Origin: Mariniblastus sp031400405
GTDB lineage: Bacteria; Planctomycetota; Planctomycetia; Pirellulales; Pirellulaceae
DNA: 64,000 bases
Assembly: GCA_031400405.1 (NCBI GenBank)
Contig: JANNPW010000090.1
Coordinates: forward strand, 10,511-74,510
Direction: 5' to 3'
Part shown: one piece after another, positions 20,652 to 29,721 of the stretch
Position numbering within the stretch: position 1 is the first letter of the stretch
Layout: each line of letters opens with the position of its first letter
The notes under the pieces: model-generated
The model's input: only the letters and a program-made list of their open reading frames with translations
Told to the model about the DNA's origin: nothing
Databases searched by the model: none
Program-made: the position numbers and the translations under genes

Positions 20652-21081
20652 CAAAAAAATCAGACCAAAAATCGTGGGCGGGTAAATGGAAAGTCAAATC
20701 GCAGATTGATCATCCAGCGCTTCAGACAATATCGACAATTCCAATCAGGACAAGCAAAGGTAGTGACGGGATGAACTATCTTACGTAACCCAGAAATTCA
20801 ATCAATAGCTGATCGTTAACGCTTGGAGGGGTGCCAATCCCAAGCCGCAGGATCCGCACAACCTGCCTGGTAAACCAAGTAGCCCCGGGGAGTGCAGTCA
20901 TCAAGGCCCGGAATTTCGCGGCAAAAGAGCCCCAGGCTTCGTGTTTGAAAGCCATGACCTAGCGTTCCGGGGAATCTCTGAATAGGATTACAGTATCCAA
21001 ATGAGAGACGGTAAAAATCCGATTGGCGGACCGTTATCGATGGTTTACCCCGCTAAACAGTTTCGAGACCGATGGTGTTTT
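20652..21081. other. Divergent intergenic region, 430 bp
   Basis: Lies between the minus-strand phosphatase and the plus-strand 84-residue gene. Most of it is taken up by a sequence of unusual self-complementarity at about 20815-20970, listed separately. The rest shows no clear promoter to me. Confidence 0.5.
20815..20970 (+). ncRNA. Candidate structured RNA or leader RNA
   Basis: A GC-rich, non-coding stretch with nested complementarity. An outer stem pairs AACGCTTGG (20818-20826) with CCTAGCGTT (20958-20966) with one mismatch. Inside are a hairpin GCAGG/CCTGC (20847-20851 with 20862-20866), a possible long-range pair GCCTGG (20865-20870) with CCAGGC (20932-20937) that is mutually exclusive with it at two bases, and a hairpin GGCTT/AAGCC (20935-20953). 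Strand is a guess: plus would make it the leader of the 84-residue/TatD-like transcript about 110 bp downstream. No class I know (tmRNA, RNase P, SRP, 6S, TPP, cobalamin) fits. Folding and homologue comparison are needed. Confidence 0.35.
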
Positions 21082-21336
21082 ATGAATTCCAAAGAAATCC
21101 TGGATCGAGAGTTTCTCGAAATCCGAGCAAAAATTCTTGAAGTTGGCGCGGCACTCGACCGAATCCAACGAGCCGAAGGGGATGTTTCAGCCGATCCAAA
21201 GATGAATCTGATTTCCAAAGCCATCGAGTTGGTCGGGACCGTTCAATTGCATCGAGCCGAAAGGATTCAGTTGCTGTTTTCTCGTGAATACGATCAGGCC
21301 TGGCAAGAAAAATTTGAACTGACTTCGCGGACGTAA
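21082..21336 (+). CDS. Small conserved-looking protein, 84 residues
   Basis: Hydrophilic, largely helical protein (NSKEILDREFLEIRAKILEVGAAL) with no signal peptide or metal motif. I do not recognise a family. The ATG at 21082 fits the helical pattern, while the open frame extending to 21001 runs back toward the structured region and looks unlike protein. The stop is 32 bp before the TatD-like gene, so the two should be translated from one message and may work together. Confidence 0.65.
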   Translation: MNSKEILDREFLEIRAKILEVGAALDRIQRAEGDVSADPKMNLISKAIELVGTVQLHRAERIQLLFSREYDQAWQEKFELTSRT

Positions 21337-21368
21337 ACTTATTCGCTGGACCAAGAAGGTTTTTCTAA

Positions 21369-22178
21369 ATGGATTATATCGATCCGCATCTGCACATGGT
21401 CTCGCGTACCACGGATGACTACGAGACGCTGGCGAAAATGGGTTGTGTCGCGATCAGTGAACCGGCGTTTTGGGCGGGCTTTGATCGGGGTAGTGCCGAT
21501 TCGTTTCGCGACTATTTTCGACAACTCACTTCGGTTGAACCGAAACGAGCCGCCCAATACGGAATTCAGCATTTCACCTGGCTGTGCATCAACGCCAAAG
21601 AGGCAGAAAACGTCTCATTGTCACGAGATGTGTTGCGCGTAATTCCTGATTTCCTGGATTGCCCCAATGTGCTGGGGATTGGTGAAATCGGACTTAATAA
21701 AAACACTCGCAATGAAGCGATCGTGTTCCAGGAACATGTGGAACTCGCTTTGAAGTACGAGCAACAAATTTTGATCCACACTCCCCATTTGGAAGACAAA
21801 TATCAAGGGACGCGCATGATTCTCGACATGTTGGCGGATCACAGCGCGTTGAATCGTTCCCGCGTGCTGGTCGACCACGTTGAAGAGCATACCGTCGGCG
21901 CCGTGTTGGAAGCGGGATATTGGGCGGGGATGACCATGTATCCTGTGACAAAATGCACGCCCGCGCGAGCGGTTGATGTAATCGAACGGTTTGGAGCCGA
22001 GCGGTTATGCGTCAACTCGGCTGGGGATTGGGGGCCTTCGAAACCAACTGCCGTACCCGATCTCATTCTGGAGATGCGCCGACGCGGTCATGCCGAAAAT
22101 TTGATCCGGCAAGTCGTCTATGAGAATCCCAAAAAATTCTTTAGCCAGAGCGGGAAATTCCAATTGAAAGTGCGCTAA
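21369..22178 (+). CDS. TatD-like metal-dependent hydrolase
   Basis: 269 residues of the TatD/amidohydrolase-fold family. Metal ligands are all visible: HLH at residues 7-9, the Glu in GIGEIGLNK, His in ILIHTPH, His in VLVDHVEEHT and Asp in VNSAGDWGPS. Classical TatD proteins are 3'-5' DNases. This sequence diverges from them and resembles the TatD-like members found in ebo-type clusters (EboB), although no other ebo genes are adjacent. A purine-rich AAGAAGG precedes the ATG. The last 13 bp, including the stop codon, are duplicated in tandem just downstream. Confidence 0.85.
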   Translation: MDYIDPHLHMVSRTTDDYETLAKMGCVAISEPAFWAGFDRGSADSFRDYFRQLTSVEPKRAAQYGIQHFTWLCINAKEAENVSLSRDVLRVIPDFLDCPNVLGIGEIGLNKNTRNEAIVFQEHVELALKYEQQILIHTPHLEDKYQGTRMILDMLADHSALNRSRVLVDHVEEHTVGAVLEAGYWAGMTMYPVTKCTPARAVDVIERFGAERLCVNSAGDWGPSKPTAVPDLILEMRRRGHAENLIRQVVYENPKKFFSQSGKFQLKVR

Positions 22179-22191
22179 GAAAGTGCGCTAA
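22166..22191. repeat. 13-bp tandem duplication across the TatD-like stop codon
   Basis: GAAAGTGCGCTAA occurs at 22166-22178 and again at 22179-22191. The first copy contains the final codons and TAA of the TatD-like gene, so the second copy repeats the gene end outside the frame. Confidence 0.95.
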
Positions 22192-22212
22192 TTACGTGAC
22201 AACCGATCGGGG

Positions 22213-23640
22213 TTATTGTCGCGGTGCCGAAACCTGGCTGCGGAACGGTTGTTCGGACTTGAATAGCTTGACCTTTTCTTCGATATCTGATTTCTCTGAT
22301 TCCGGGGCTAACTGGAGTGCCTTGACAGCGGTCTCGATCGCGGCTGCAAACTCGCCGACTTCGGCTTTGGCAGCAGACAGCGTCAGCAAATAGGACCAAT
22401 CTTTGTTGTCGCTCAACTGGCACGCTTGTTCAGCTTTCAAAACTGCCGTCTGGCCGTCGCGAAATTTTTCGTCAGGGCACGTCGACAGGAACCAGGCCAT
22501 ACTATTGAGGCCATCGGTCATTTCGGGGGCCAATTTTACCGCTTCTTCCAGGTCAGTTTTGGCTCGCTCAAAGTCGCCCTTGCCCATGAACGCCACGCCC
22601 CGATTCGCCAGTCCAACGGGAGACTCGGTTTGCAATTTCAACAGTTCATTATAATCCGCGATCGCTTTGTCGTATTCCTTCTTCGACGCAAAACAGACAG
22701 CGCGATTGTTGTAGGCTAAAGAAAGTTTGGGTGCGTAACGAATCGCACGACTGAAGTCAAAAATAGCCTCGTCGACCTGACCCCGTTTGTACAAGACCCA
22801 ACCGCGGGCGTTGAGTGCCATGGAGTTTTGGGATTCCAGTTCAACGGCTCGATCGGCGTGTTCAAATGCGGCGTCGAGTTTCGATTCGGCCAAAGACAGA
22901 TTGCTGAGCCCGACGTAGGCGTCCGCGTTGCGTTTGTTCAGCGTTAGGGCCTGATCGTAATCGGCGCGGGCCCCGACAAGATCCTGGCAAGACAGTTTCG
23001 CGCTGCCTCGATTGACAAAATAGCGAGAGTTTTTGGCGTCCAATGTTATCGCCTCGTCATAAGCCGCAATCGCTTTCTTACAATCGCCGAGCGAATAAAA
23101 AACTCGCCCCAAGTTATAGTGGGCGTGGGGGAATTTCGGATTTAACTTGACGGCATATCCGAGGTCTTTCAATGCTAAAGCATACTTTTGTTGTGCATTA
23201 AGCACGCGACCTCGGTTGCTCCAGGCGACGGCATTCTTGGGATTGATTCTGAGTGATTCGTTTAAATCACGAAACGCCTTGTCGAACTCGTCATTTTCAT
23301 AAAAGATCATCGCGCGATGTGCCAATGCCGCAAAATCGCGTTGGTTAGCCTTGATGCGTTTGTCGAAATGCGCGCTGGCTTGTTCCAAGTTCATCACGTT
23401 TTGCAACGGCAACCAGCCGGCGACATCTTCCAGAGCACACCATTTTCCATTGACGGACGAAATGGAATGGATTTCGCCTTCAAAAACCTGTCCGACCGTT
23501 TCCTTATGAATTTTGGTGGCGAAGCTGCCAGTAACAGCAACTCGATCTCCGACGACTTGCCCCGCCACGGTGGAGACCATGGTCAGCAAAAAAAAGCACC
23601 AGGGGCCAGCGAATTTGAAGTTGGTCGGTAGTCGTTTCAT
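22213..23640 (-). CDS. Secreted tetratricopeptide-repeat protein
   Basis: About 475 residues. The signal peptide ends near VAGQ (WCFFLLTMVSTVAGQ). A short beta domain with an SH3-like feel (VGDRVAVTGSFATKI...GEIHSI) precedes at least nine TPR units (repeats such as AYNNRAVCFASKKEYDKAIADYNELLKL, read in parts) up to about residue 420. TPR arrays mediate protein-protein contacts; here probably in the periplasm. I begin at the ATG at 23640 because the 17 residues upstream in frame are not signal-like. Downstream of the array the C-terminus is Lys/Glu-rich. Partner unknown. Confidence 0.85.
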   Translation of the reverse strand: MKRLPTNFKFAGPWCFFLLTMVSTVAGQVVGDRVAVTGSFATKIHKETVGQVFEGEIHSISSVNGKWCALEDVAGWLPLQNVMNLEQASAHFDKRIKANQRDFAALAHRAMIFYENDEFDKAFRDLNESLRINPKNAVAWSNRGRVLNAQQKYALALKDLGYAVKLNPKFPHAHYNLGRVFYSLGDCKKAIAAYDEAITLDAKNSRYFVNRGSAKLSCQDLVGARADYDQALTLNKRNADAYVGLSNLSLAESKLDAAFEHADRAVELESQNSMALNARGWVLYKRGQVDEAIFDFSRAIRYAPKLSLAYNNRAVCFASKKEYDKAIADYNELLKLQTESPVGLANRGVAFMGKGDFERAKTDLEEAVKLAPEMTDGLNSMAWFLSTCPDEKFRDGQTAVLKAEQACQLSDNKDWSYLLTLSAAKAEVGEFAAAIETAVKALQLAPESEKSDIEEKVKLFKSEQPFRSQVSAPRQ

Positions 23641-23714
23641 GAGTTCAAACAGGCAGAGAGGTTTAAGAAACGGTCGACATTGGCCGTTCAAGAGTCTGCT
23701 ATTGTAATCGCAAA

Positions 23715-25118
23715 CTATTTCCCGATACAGAACCGACTGAAGACAACGTCCAAAATATCATCCGTATAAACGGTACCGACGACTAATCCCACATCGTCCA
23801 ACGCTGCACGAATTTCCGCCGCAATAATCTCTTCACCGGCCTGTTCGGAGACCGCCAATTGGGCGGATCTTACACAATTTGAGGCCGACCGCAGGTTTTG
23901 TGCTGTCCGCATAATCGTCGACCCAATAATTTCCGAAGTTGTTTCCGCAAACGCCAGCGCGTGCTTCAGGATGGTTTGCCGCAGTTGCTCAAGGCTCGAT
24001 GGATCGGCAAAACTCGTTGACAGCCAGCGCTGTTCTGATTTCCATTGTTCGATCAAGCGGCGGTCAACATCGATCATTTCAGCCGGAGGCAAATCGGATT
24101 TGGTCTGGACGATCAGCGTCGTGGCGGGGGCCGACGCCAGGCGTTCCCGCTCCCAACTCGATCTTTCAGCGGAACTATCCAGACAAAACAATTGCAGCTG
24201 GGAGGTTGATTCAGCGAATTCTCGTTGCTGCTGTGCCAACGCCGAGATGCTGGTCGAATCAGCGGCCGATTCGAATCCCGCGGTATCGGCAAGCTCGACA
24301 ATGAGTCCTTCGATTTCAAGTTGCCCGATCAAGAAGTCGGTTGTCGTACCGGGAAGTTTGGACACAATCGCTTTGTCGGCACCCAGCAATCCATTAAACA
24401 AGCAACTCTTGCCGGCGTTGGGCAACCCAATCAAGGCGACTCGTATTCGCTGTGTGGTCAACGACCGTGAATCAATCTGGTTGAGGATTCTGTCCAGCGT
24501 CGTTTGAACTTCCACCAACCGGGCGAGCAGAACCTCGCGGCTGATGAACTCGATGTCTTCTTCGACAAAATCCAGTCCAGCTTCAAGTTCAGCGAGAACG
24601 TAAGTCAATTGGTCGCGCGCCGCAATGAGTGGTCCCGACAATCCGCCGGCCAATTGTTTCAGAGCACCATCCAATTCAGTCGGCGCCTGAGCTTCGATGA
24701 TTCCGAGTACCGCTTCGGCTTGAGTCAAATCAAGTCGACCGGACAAAAAGGCGCGCAAGGTAAATTCGCCGGGATTGGCCAACCGCGCGTTTGATTGACA
24801 GATTTTGTCGAGGGCTAATTGTAAAATTGGCGCCGAGCCAAACGTGTGAAACTCCGCCGAGGGTTGTCGAGTGTAACTGCGTTGAGTTGGCCAAAAAATC
24901 AAGGAGCCAGGTAGTCGCTGGTTCTTTTCCAAGACCATTTCCACGTCAAGCACTGTGGGCGCACGCAGTTTCGCAAGTTGACGAGTCGAAAAAAAACTAA
25001 ATGATTTGACGAGACAATCCAAGCAGTTTGGGCCACTGATGCGAATGATACCCCGCAGTCCGTGGCCGGCTGCAGTTCCGATCGCGGCAATCGTGTCGTC
25101 AACATCAAAATTGGTCAT
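23715..25118 (-). CDS. mnmE: tRNA modification GTPase MnmE
   Basis: 467 residues. With MnmG it installs the 5-carboxymethylaminomethyl group on wobble uridine 34 of several tRNAs. The N-terminal tetrahydrofolate-binding domain begins DDTIAAIGTAAGHGLRGIIRISG. The G domain has G1 GLPNAGKSCLFN, DTAGF and TKSD. The protein ends with the obligatory FCIGK motif holding the catalytic Cys. The start lies 1 bp after the yidC stop (TGAGATG), so translation is probably coupled. The yidC-mnmE order matches the widespread rpmH-rnpA-yidC-mnmE cluster, but rpmH and rnpA are absent here. Confidence 0.96.
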   Translation of the reverse strand: MTNFDVDDTIAAIGTAAGHGLRGIIRISGPNCLDCLVKSFSFFSTRQLAKLRAPTVLDVEMVLEKNQRLPGSLIFWPTQRSYTRQPSAEFHTFGSAPILQLALDKICQSNARLANPGEFTLRAFLSGRLDLTQAEAVLGIIEAQAPTELDGALKQLAGGLSGPLIAARDQLTYVLAELEAGLDFVEEDIEFISREVLLARLVEVQTTLDRILNQIDSRSLTTQRIRVALIGLPNAGKSCLFNGLLGADKAIVSKLPGTTTDFLIGQLEIEGLIVELADTAGFESAADSTSISALAQQQREFAESTSQLQLFCLDSSAERSSWERERLASAPATTLIVQTKSDLPPAEMIDVDRRLIEQWKSEQRWLSTSFADPSSLEQLRQTILKHALAFAETTSEIIGSTIMRTAQNLRSASNCVRSAQLAVSEQAGEEIIAAEIRAALDDVGLVVGTVYTDDILDVVFSRFCIGK

Positions 25119-25119
25119 C

Positions 25120-27687
25120 TCAAACGCCGCGGTCTTTCAGTCGTTTCTTGCGCTCCGCGTTTCTTTGTTTCCGTTCGGCCAGATCGAGTTCGCGTTGTTG
25201 TTCGGCTTTTAAATCCGATTTGGACGGCCGGCTCGTCGCGTCAACCGTGAGTGCTCCGCTGATGCCGCCGAGTGAAATTTTGGCCGTATCCAGCACAGGT
25301 TTCGGGAGCATTTTTCGCTCAATAATTCCCCATAAGCTGGACGTAATGAAGTAGATACACAGACCAGCCGAGACCTTGAAAAACATTACGCCCATGAAAA
25401 TCATCATGAAGGTCATCATTTTTTGCATCATTTTTTGCTGGTCGTCGGTCGGCGGCGGCATGAACATTTTCTGTTGCACCAGGAACAGCACCATCGTCAC
25501 CAACGGTAAAATATTCAAATAGGGACCGAGCCAGCCCGTCTCATCACCGAGCATGGTCGGCATCCAATCCTTCCAGTTCAATAATTGATCTGGACCAGAC
25601 AGGTTGCTACACCAGCTCATTCCGGAAACCAATGGCTGATCACGCAACCCAATATCGACCGACAGCCCTCGATACAACCCGATAAAAATCGGCAATTGGA
25701 AAAACATCATGAAACAGCCGTTCAACGGATTGTAGTTGTACCGTTTGAACAGTTCCCGTTGCGCAACACCCCGTTTCTCCATATCGTCTTTATACTTGTC
25801 GGTAATCTCTTTGATCTGAGGCTGTAAATGTTGCATCATCTGCGCGTTCAAGGCTGCCTTGCGCGAGATGGGAATCATGCAACAGCGAACGAGAACGGTA
25901 AGCATGATGATTGCCAGGCCGTAACTGAAGCTACCGGTGATCCAATAAAAGAAATGCAGTAGCATCATTAATGGCTTTGAGCACCACGCGAACCAGCCAA
26001 AGGTTCGCGTGTCGTCCAGGCCATAGTGTTTCAACAGTTGACCCTCCTTCGGACCGCTAAAGATCTCAAACGATTGCCGATAGCTGTCACCTGCTGGGAT
26101 CTCAACGGACTTGATCAATTGGAATGTGCAATCGGCCAAGCGATGAAGTTTGACATCTTTTTTTGGAATCTCACCTCCGTTGGTAAATGTCGAGACGCTG
26201 TCGACAGTGAATTTCTCATTTTGCGGCATTTGTGGAATCAAAGTCACATTGAAGTACTGAGCGTCAACCCCGACATAATTCAGGTTGCGATCGGTTTGTT
26301 TATCAATCAGGGGACTGCTGACAAAATTGATTACAGGAGGGGACTTGGTTGCCCCTTTGGTGATCTCCGGGCAACCGATAAACACAAAAGGAAGTCGCTC
26401 GGTCGAGCCAATAATGTCACGCGCGCCGGCGACATAACCGATCGCTGTCGACCGACCGTGAATTTTTTGGGCATACCACCAGGTCTCGGTGGTCGAACCC
26501 GTTGGCCCATCAAGTTCGAAGGCCAATTTTTGTGCTTCGTCCGCACCGTTGACGATTTCAACATCCAGATTGAAATGAAACGTCCGGGAATTAAGGTTAT
26601 GGATCTCCTCAGCTGCCAAATTCGGCAAACGATAACGCTTTTTTACACATAACGGACCAACGAGGCCCTGTTTCGTAAGTTCCTCGGTGGAGAGATCAAA
26701 ACTCAACTCCACGTCACGATTGTTATTCACCGTTGTTGTCCAAATGCCTGTCCGCATGTCGCGGTCCAAATCAGGCCAAACCTGATCAACAAAACTGAGC
26801 GGCTTGAGCAGTGATAAGACGAACGATTCGGGGTAGTTGAAATTCGGATCCAGGCGACTGATTTCTGGACGTAGCAATTCAATCGGTTTGTCAGTTAAAA
26901 CTACATCAAACGTGTGCGGAACGCCGCCCCTATCGACTGACAATTGAACGGTGGTTCGAGGTTTGGTTTTCTTTTCCAGTCGCAATTCGAATTCATGGGC
27001 GGACACAATCGGCTCACCATCTAACGCGACGAGCAAGTCGCCGACCGAAATTCCGCCGGCCACGCCAATCGCCGATGCCTCATGTGCCGGAGTACCACTA
27101 CCAACCGTTCGTACCAAACATCCGGCCGGCGTATCGAGACAATCGAGGCAGCCCAGATAGCCGCCGTTGTTTTCGAGGTCGCGATACTTGGGCCGAGTCG
27201 AATCGGATTGATGAAAATTGAGTTCGATTCGGTGAATCGTTCCGCCACGCTGGTTAACCGTAATCAGATAACGATCGGAACTTTCCGTGCCCAGCGAACC
27301 AATGGTGATGAATTTGTCGGCGGCATTGCCGGGCAAAGGTGGCGCTAGTTCGTCGACGCCGGGATTCGCGGGAAGTTCGGGTTCGTCATTGGCGCCAGCA
27401 GGATCAACACCCGCAGCCAAGGAGGCCGTGTCATCGACGTTTGGATCAACCGGATTCTGCAACTCCTGTTTTTCGCGCGCCTGGTCGGAATTCGGTTCCG
27501 CCAAGAGGTTGGCCGGATCAGCTGATTCAGGGGTCGCCTCGTTAGTTCCTGCGGGAAGACTGGGGTCGGCAACTTGGGTTGCGGCAGGATCGTTTGGCGG
27601 AGGTGGGGTTAAGTTGTTTTGAAGAACAATCGCCGCCACCATGATTAGCGAAGACAGCAAAACAAACCCAATAGCGCGGCCATTCAC
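25120..27687 (-). CDS. yidC: Membrane protein insertase YidC with PDZ-like insert
   Basis: 855 residues, much longer than E. coli YidC (548). The N-terminal helix (GFVLLSSLIMVAAIVL) is followed by a Pro/Asp/Glu-rich linker to about residue 120, then the periplasmic P1 beta-sandwich. Within it, at about 185-266, is a PDZ-like segment (AGGISVGDLLVALDGEPIVSAHEFEL, read in parts). The conserved insertase core begins about residue 585 (LLHFFYWITGSFSYGLAIIMLTVLVRCCMIP) and includes the QLPIFIGLYRGL and multi-helix end with a basic tail (RKQRNAERKKRLKDRGV). It inserts inner-membrane proteins with or without Sec. The PDZ portion suggests binding of peptide tails in the periplasm. Confidence 0.95.
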   Translation of the reverse strand: MNGRAIGFVLLSSLIMVAAIVLQNNLTPPPPNDPAATQVADPSLPAGTNEATPESADPANLLAEPNSDQAREKQELQNPVDPNVDDTASLAAGVDPAGANDEPELPANPGVDELAPPLPGNAADKFITIGSLGTESSDRYLITVNQRGGTIHRIELNFHQSDSTRPKYRDLENNGGYLGCLDCLDTPAGCLVRTVGSGTPAHEASAIGVAGGISVGDLLVALDGEPIVSAHEFELRLEKKTKPRTTVQLSVDRGGVPHTFDVVLTDKPIELLRPEISRLDPNFNYPESFVLSLLKPLSFVDQVWPDLDRDMRTGIWTTTVNNNRDVELSFDLSTEELTKQGLVGPLCVKKRYRLPNLAAEEIHNLNSRTFHFNLDVEIVNGADEAQKLAFELDGPTGSTTETWWYAQKIHGRSTAIGYVAGARDIIGSTERLPFVFIGCPEITKGATKSPPVINFVSSPLIDKQTDRNLNYVGVDAQYFNVTLIPQMPQNEKFTVDSVSTFTNGGEIPKKDVKLHRLADCTFQLIKSVEIPAGDSYRQSFEIFSGPKEGQLLKHYGLDDTRTFGWFAWCSKPLMMLLHFFYWITGSFSYGLAIIMLTVLVRCCMIPISRKAALNAQMMQHLQPQIKEITDKYKDDMEKRGVAQRELFKRYNYNPLNGCFMMFFQLPIFIGLYRGLSVDIGLRDQPLVSGMSWCSNLSGPDQLLNWKDWMPTMLGDETGWLGPYLNILPLVTMVLFLVQQKMFMPPPTDDQQKMMQKMMTFMMIFMGVMFFKVSAGLCIYFITSSLWGIIERKMLPKPVLDTAKISLGGISGALTVDATSRPSKSDLKAEQQRELDLAERKQRNAERKKRLKDRGV

Positions 27688-27852
27688 AAATACAAATCCT
27701 GGTAAAAAAAATAGGGGCAGCGTGCATGCTCACGGCGAAGATCTCCCATGGGGGATCTGGAAGTCGGGGAGTCGAAAAGTCAAACTCCATCATGGCAGCT
27801 CCGTCGTACAACGTTGTATTGTCGGAAAATCCATAAATATTGGGAAGGGGGA

Positions 27853-28599
27853 CTAACGGCCTTCGAGCAGACGGTCTCCGAGAAAATTATCCAGGTCAGC
27901 AATCGCCAGAATCTTTTCCCGCGTTATTCGCGGATCGTATTCGACTCGGCGAAATTCGATTTCATTTCCTTCCAGCACCACATAGCTGCTGCGAGGATCA
28001 TTGTCTCGGGGTTGGCCGACGCTGCCAACGTTGATCATCAGTTTTTGATTCGCCATGGTGTAGTGGTTACTGATTTCATTGGGCGAATAGAACCGACATT
28101 GTTCGGTAAACACGCCGGGAACATGAGTATGGCCCTGAAAACAGTACTTCTGAATAAAGCCGAAAATTCGTTCGATTTTTCGCTGGTTGTAAATATCTTC
28201 GGGAAACACGTATTCATTGAGCGGACTACGTGGTGATCCATGTACGAACATCAGGTCGTCTTTGCGAACCGTTCGCGGCAGTTGGGCGAGAAAATTCCAA
28301 CGATCCTGGGCACCATCGATCGACGAGTCTTCGAGTTGTTTGCGAGTCCAAAAAATCGCTTTTTCAGCACCGCTTGAAAAGCCCTCCGGATCGAACAACG
28401 CTCCGTTATCGTGATTACCCAGTAGAGAAAAATCCAATTGCCGACAAACATCGATGCATTCACGAGGGTTGGGGCCGTAACCGATTACATCCCCTAAACA
28501 GCAAATATTGCTGATCTCGATTTTTTGAATGTCCGCCAATACGGCCGTCAGGGCTTCTAAATTTCCATGAATGTCGCTAATTATCGCGAGTTTGACCAC
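27853..28599 (-). CDS. Calcineurin-like metallophosphoesterase, copy 1
   Basis: 248 residues, single-domain metallophosphoesterase of the YfcE/DNA-repair-exonuclease-like family. Metal motifs are complete: SDIHGN at the N-terminus, GDVIGYGPNP, GNHD and GHTHVPG. The start is GTG at 28599, giving VKLAIISDIHGNLEALTAVL. It is a clear paralogue of the gene upstream at 28721-29479; both are on the minus strand with about 120 bp between them. The substrate (cyclic nucleotide, phosphodiester or protein phosphate) is unknown. Confidence 0.9.
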   Translation of the reverse strand: MVKLAIISDIHGNLEALTAVLADIQKIEISNICCLGDVIGYGPNPRECIDVCRQLDFSLLGNHDNGALFDPEGFSSGAEKAIFWTRKQLEDSSIDGAQDRWNFLAQLPRTVRKDDLMFVHGSPRSPLNEYVFPEDIYNQRKIERIFGFIQKYCFQGHTHVPGVFTEQCRFYSPNEISNHYTMANQKLMINVGSVGQPRDNDPRSSYVVLEGNEIEFRRVEYDPRITREKILAIADLDNFLGDRLLEGR

Positions 28600-28720
28600 G
28601 AAAGTACTGCATCAAAGTTAGGTGGGAATTTGAAAACGAGGAAGCCGGTATTTTTTTTGGCATGTGGTGCAGAATGCGACATCCACGAATATCAGGACTG
28701 ACCGTGATTCTGTCAAGCGA

Positions 28721-29479
28721 TCATCGACCGCCGCGCAAACGGTCTCCGAGCATGTTATCCAAATCCGGAATCTGATGGATTTTTTGTCGGGTTGTCTCAA
28801 AATCGTAATCGACCCGGTGATATTGAACCGATTTATCGTCCGAATCCAATACGACAAAACAGGCTCGCGGATCACCGTCGCGCGGCTGACCGACACTGCC
28901 GACATTGAACATACATTTGGTGTCCCCGAGGCGAAAGTAATAGTCGTTCTGCTCGGGAGAAGTGAATGTTCCTGTTTCAGTTATCATTCCCGGAATATGG
29001 GTGTGACCTTGAAAACAATATTTTTCAATCCGACTGAACAAGACTGCCATCAGTTCTTTTTCATAAATGTGCTCTGGGAACACATACTCGTTCGTCGGGT
29101 CGCGCGGCGAGCCATGGACGAACAGGAATTCGCCTTCGTCATGACGCCGCGGAAGCTCCCCCAGGAAGTCCCATCGCAAATCCGATTTTTCAATATTCTT
29201 GGTGTCGGATTCGAGTTGGGTGCGAGTCCAGAAGATTGCCCGCATCGCCACGGGGTTGAATCCATCAGGGTCAAAAATAGCGGCCTGATCGTGATTTCCC
29301 AAAATTGTCAATTGGCATTTCGACATCACGAGGTCGAGGCATTCCAAGGGATTGGGACCATAACCGATGACGTCGCCCAAACAGATGATCCCGTCCACAT
29401 TCAACTCCCCGATCCGGTTTAACACCGCAGTCAGGGCCTCCAGGTTTCCATGGATATCGCTAATTATCGCACGCTTCAC
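28721..29479 (-). CDS. Calcineurin-like metallophosphoesterase, copy 2
   Basis: 252 residues from the GTG at 29479, which has an AAGGG ribosome site 8 bp upstream. The frame is open to 29632, but that part does not look like the family. It shares opening and motifs with copy 1: KRAIISDIHGNLEALTAVL, GDVIGYGPNP, GNHD, VHGSPRDPTNEYVFPE and GHTHIPG. This is a tandem duplication that has diverged mainly in the middle and C-terminal parts. The two may be co-transcribed. It is divergent from tsaB, with about 240 bp between them. Confidence 0.9.
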   Translation of the reverse strand: MKRAIISDIHGNLEALTAVLNRIGELNVDGIICLGDVIGYGPNPLECLDLVMSKCQLTILGNHDQAAIFDPDGFNPVAMRAIFWTRTQLESDTKNIEKSDLRWDFLGELPRRHDEGEFLFVHGSPRDPTNEYVFPEHIYEKELMAVLFSRIEKYCFQGHTHIPGMITETGTFTSPEQNDYYFRLGDTKCMFNVGSVGQPRDGDPRACFVVLDSDDKSVQYHRVDYDFETTRQKIHQIPDLDNMLGDRLRGGR

Positions 29480-29721
29480 AGCTGTGGCCCTTGAAAGGAA
29501 TAGGATGAAACAGTATTTCGGATTTTTGGGATTTTCAGCTGTCGGAAAGAGCAGTAGTTTAAGTCCAATCAGTTTGGCTTGCAATCGAGTCAGAGGCCAA
29601 ATTCGCGAGCAATTGGATCGTTTATTACTCAATTGTAGTGCGCATTTCGGTCGGCTGTTTATCCGGGGTTCATTTTTTCATTTTTTAACGTGATATTTGA
29701 ATCACGCAGGGGAATTTTCCA

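Noticed and set aside
20820..20890. SRP RNA (reverse strand), suggested by a stretch near CTACTTGGTTTACCAGGCAGG
   Set aside because: The GGAA tetraloop and the conserved symmetric/asymmetric loops are missing; GCAGG and CCTGC are fully complementary instead.
20820..20890. TPP or cobalamin riboswitch (GGGGTGCC and ACCTGCCTGG)
   Set aside because: No CTGAGA for TPP, and no full cobalamin core; only short coincidental matches.
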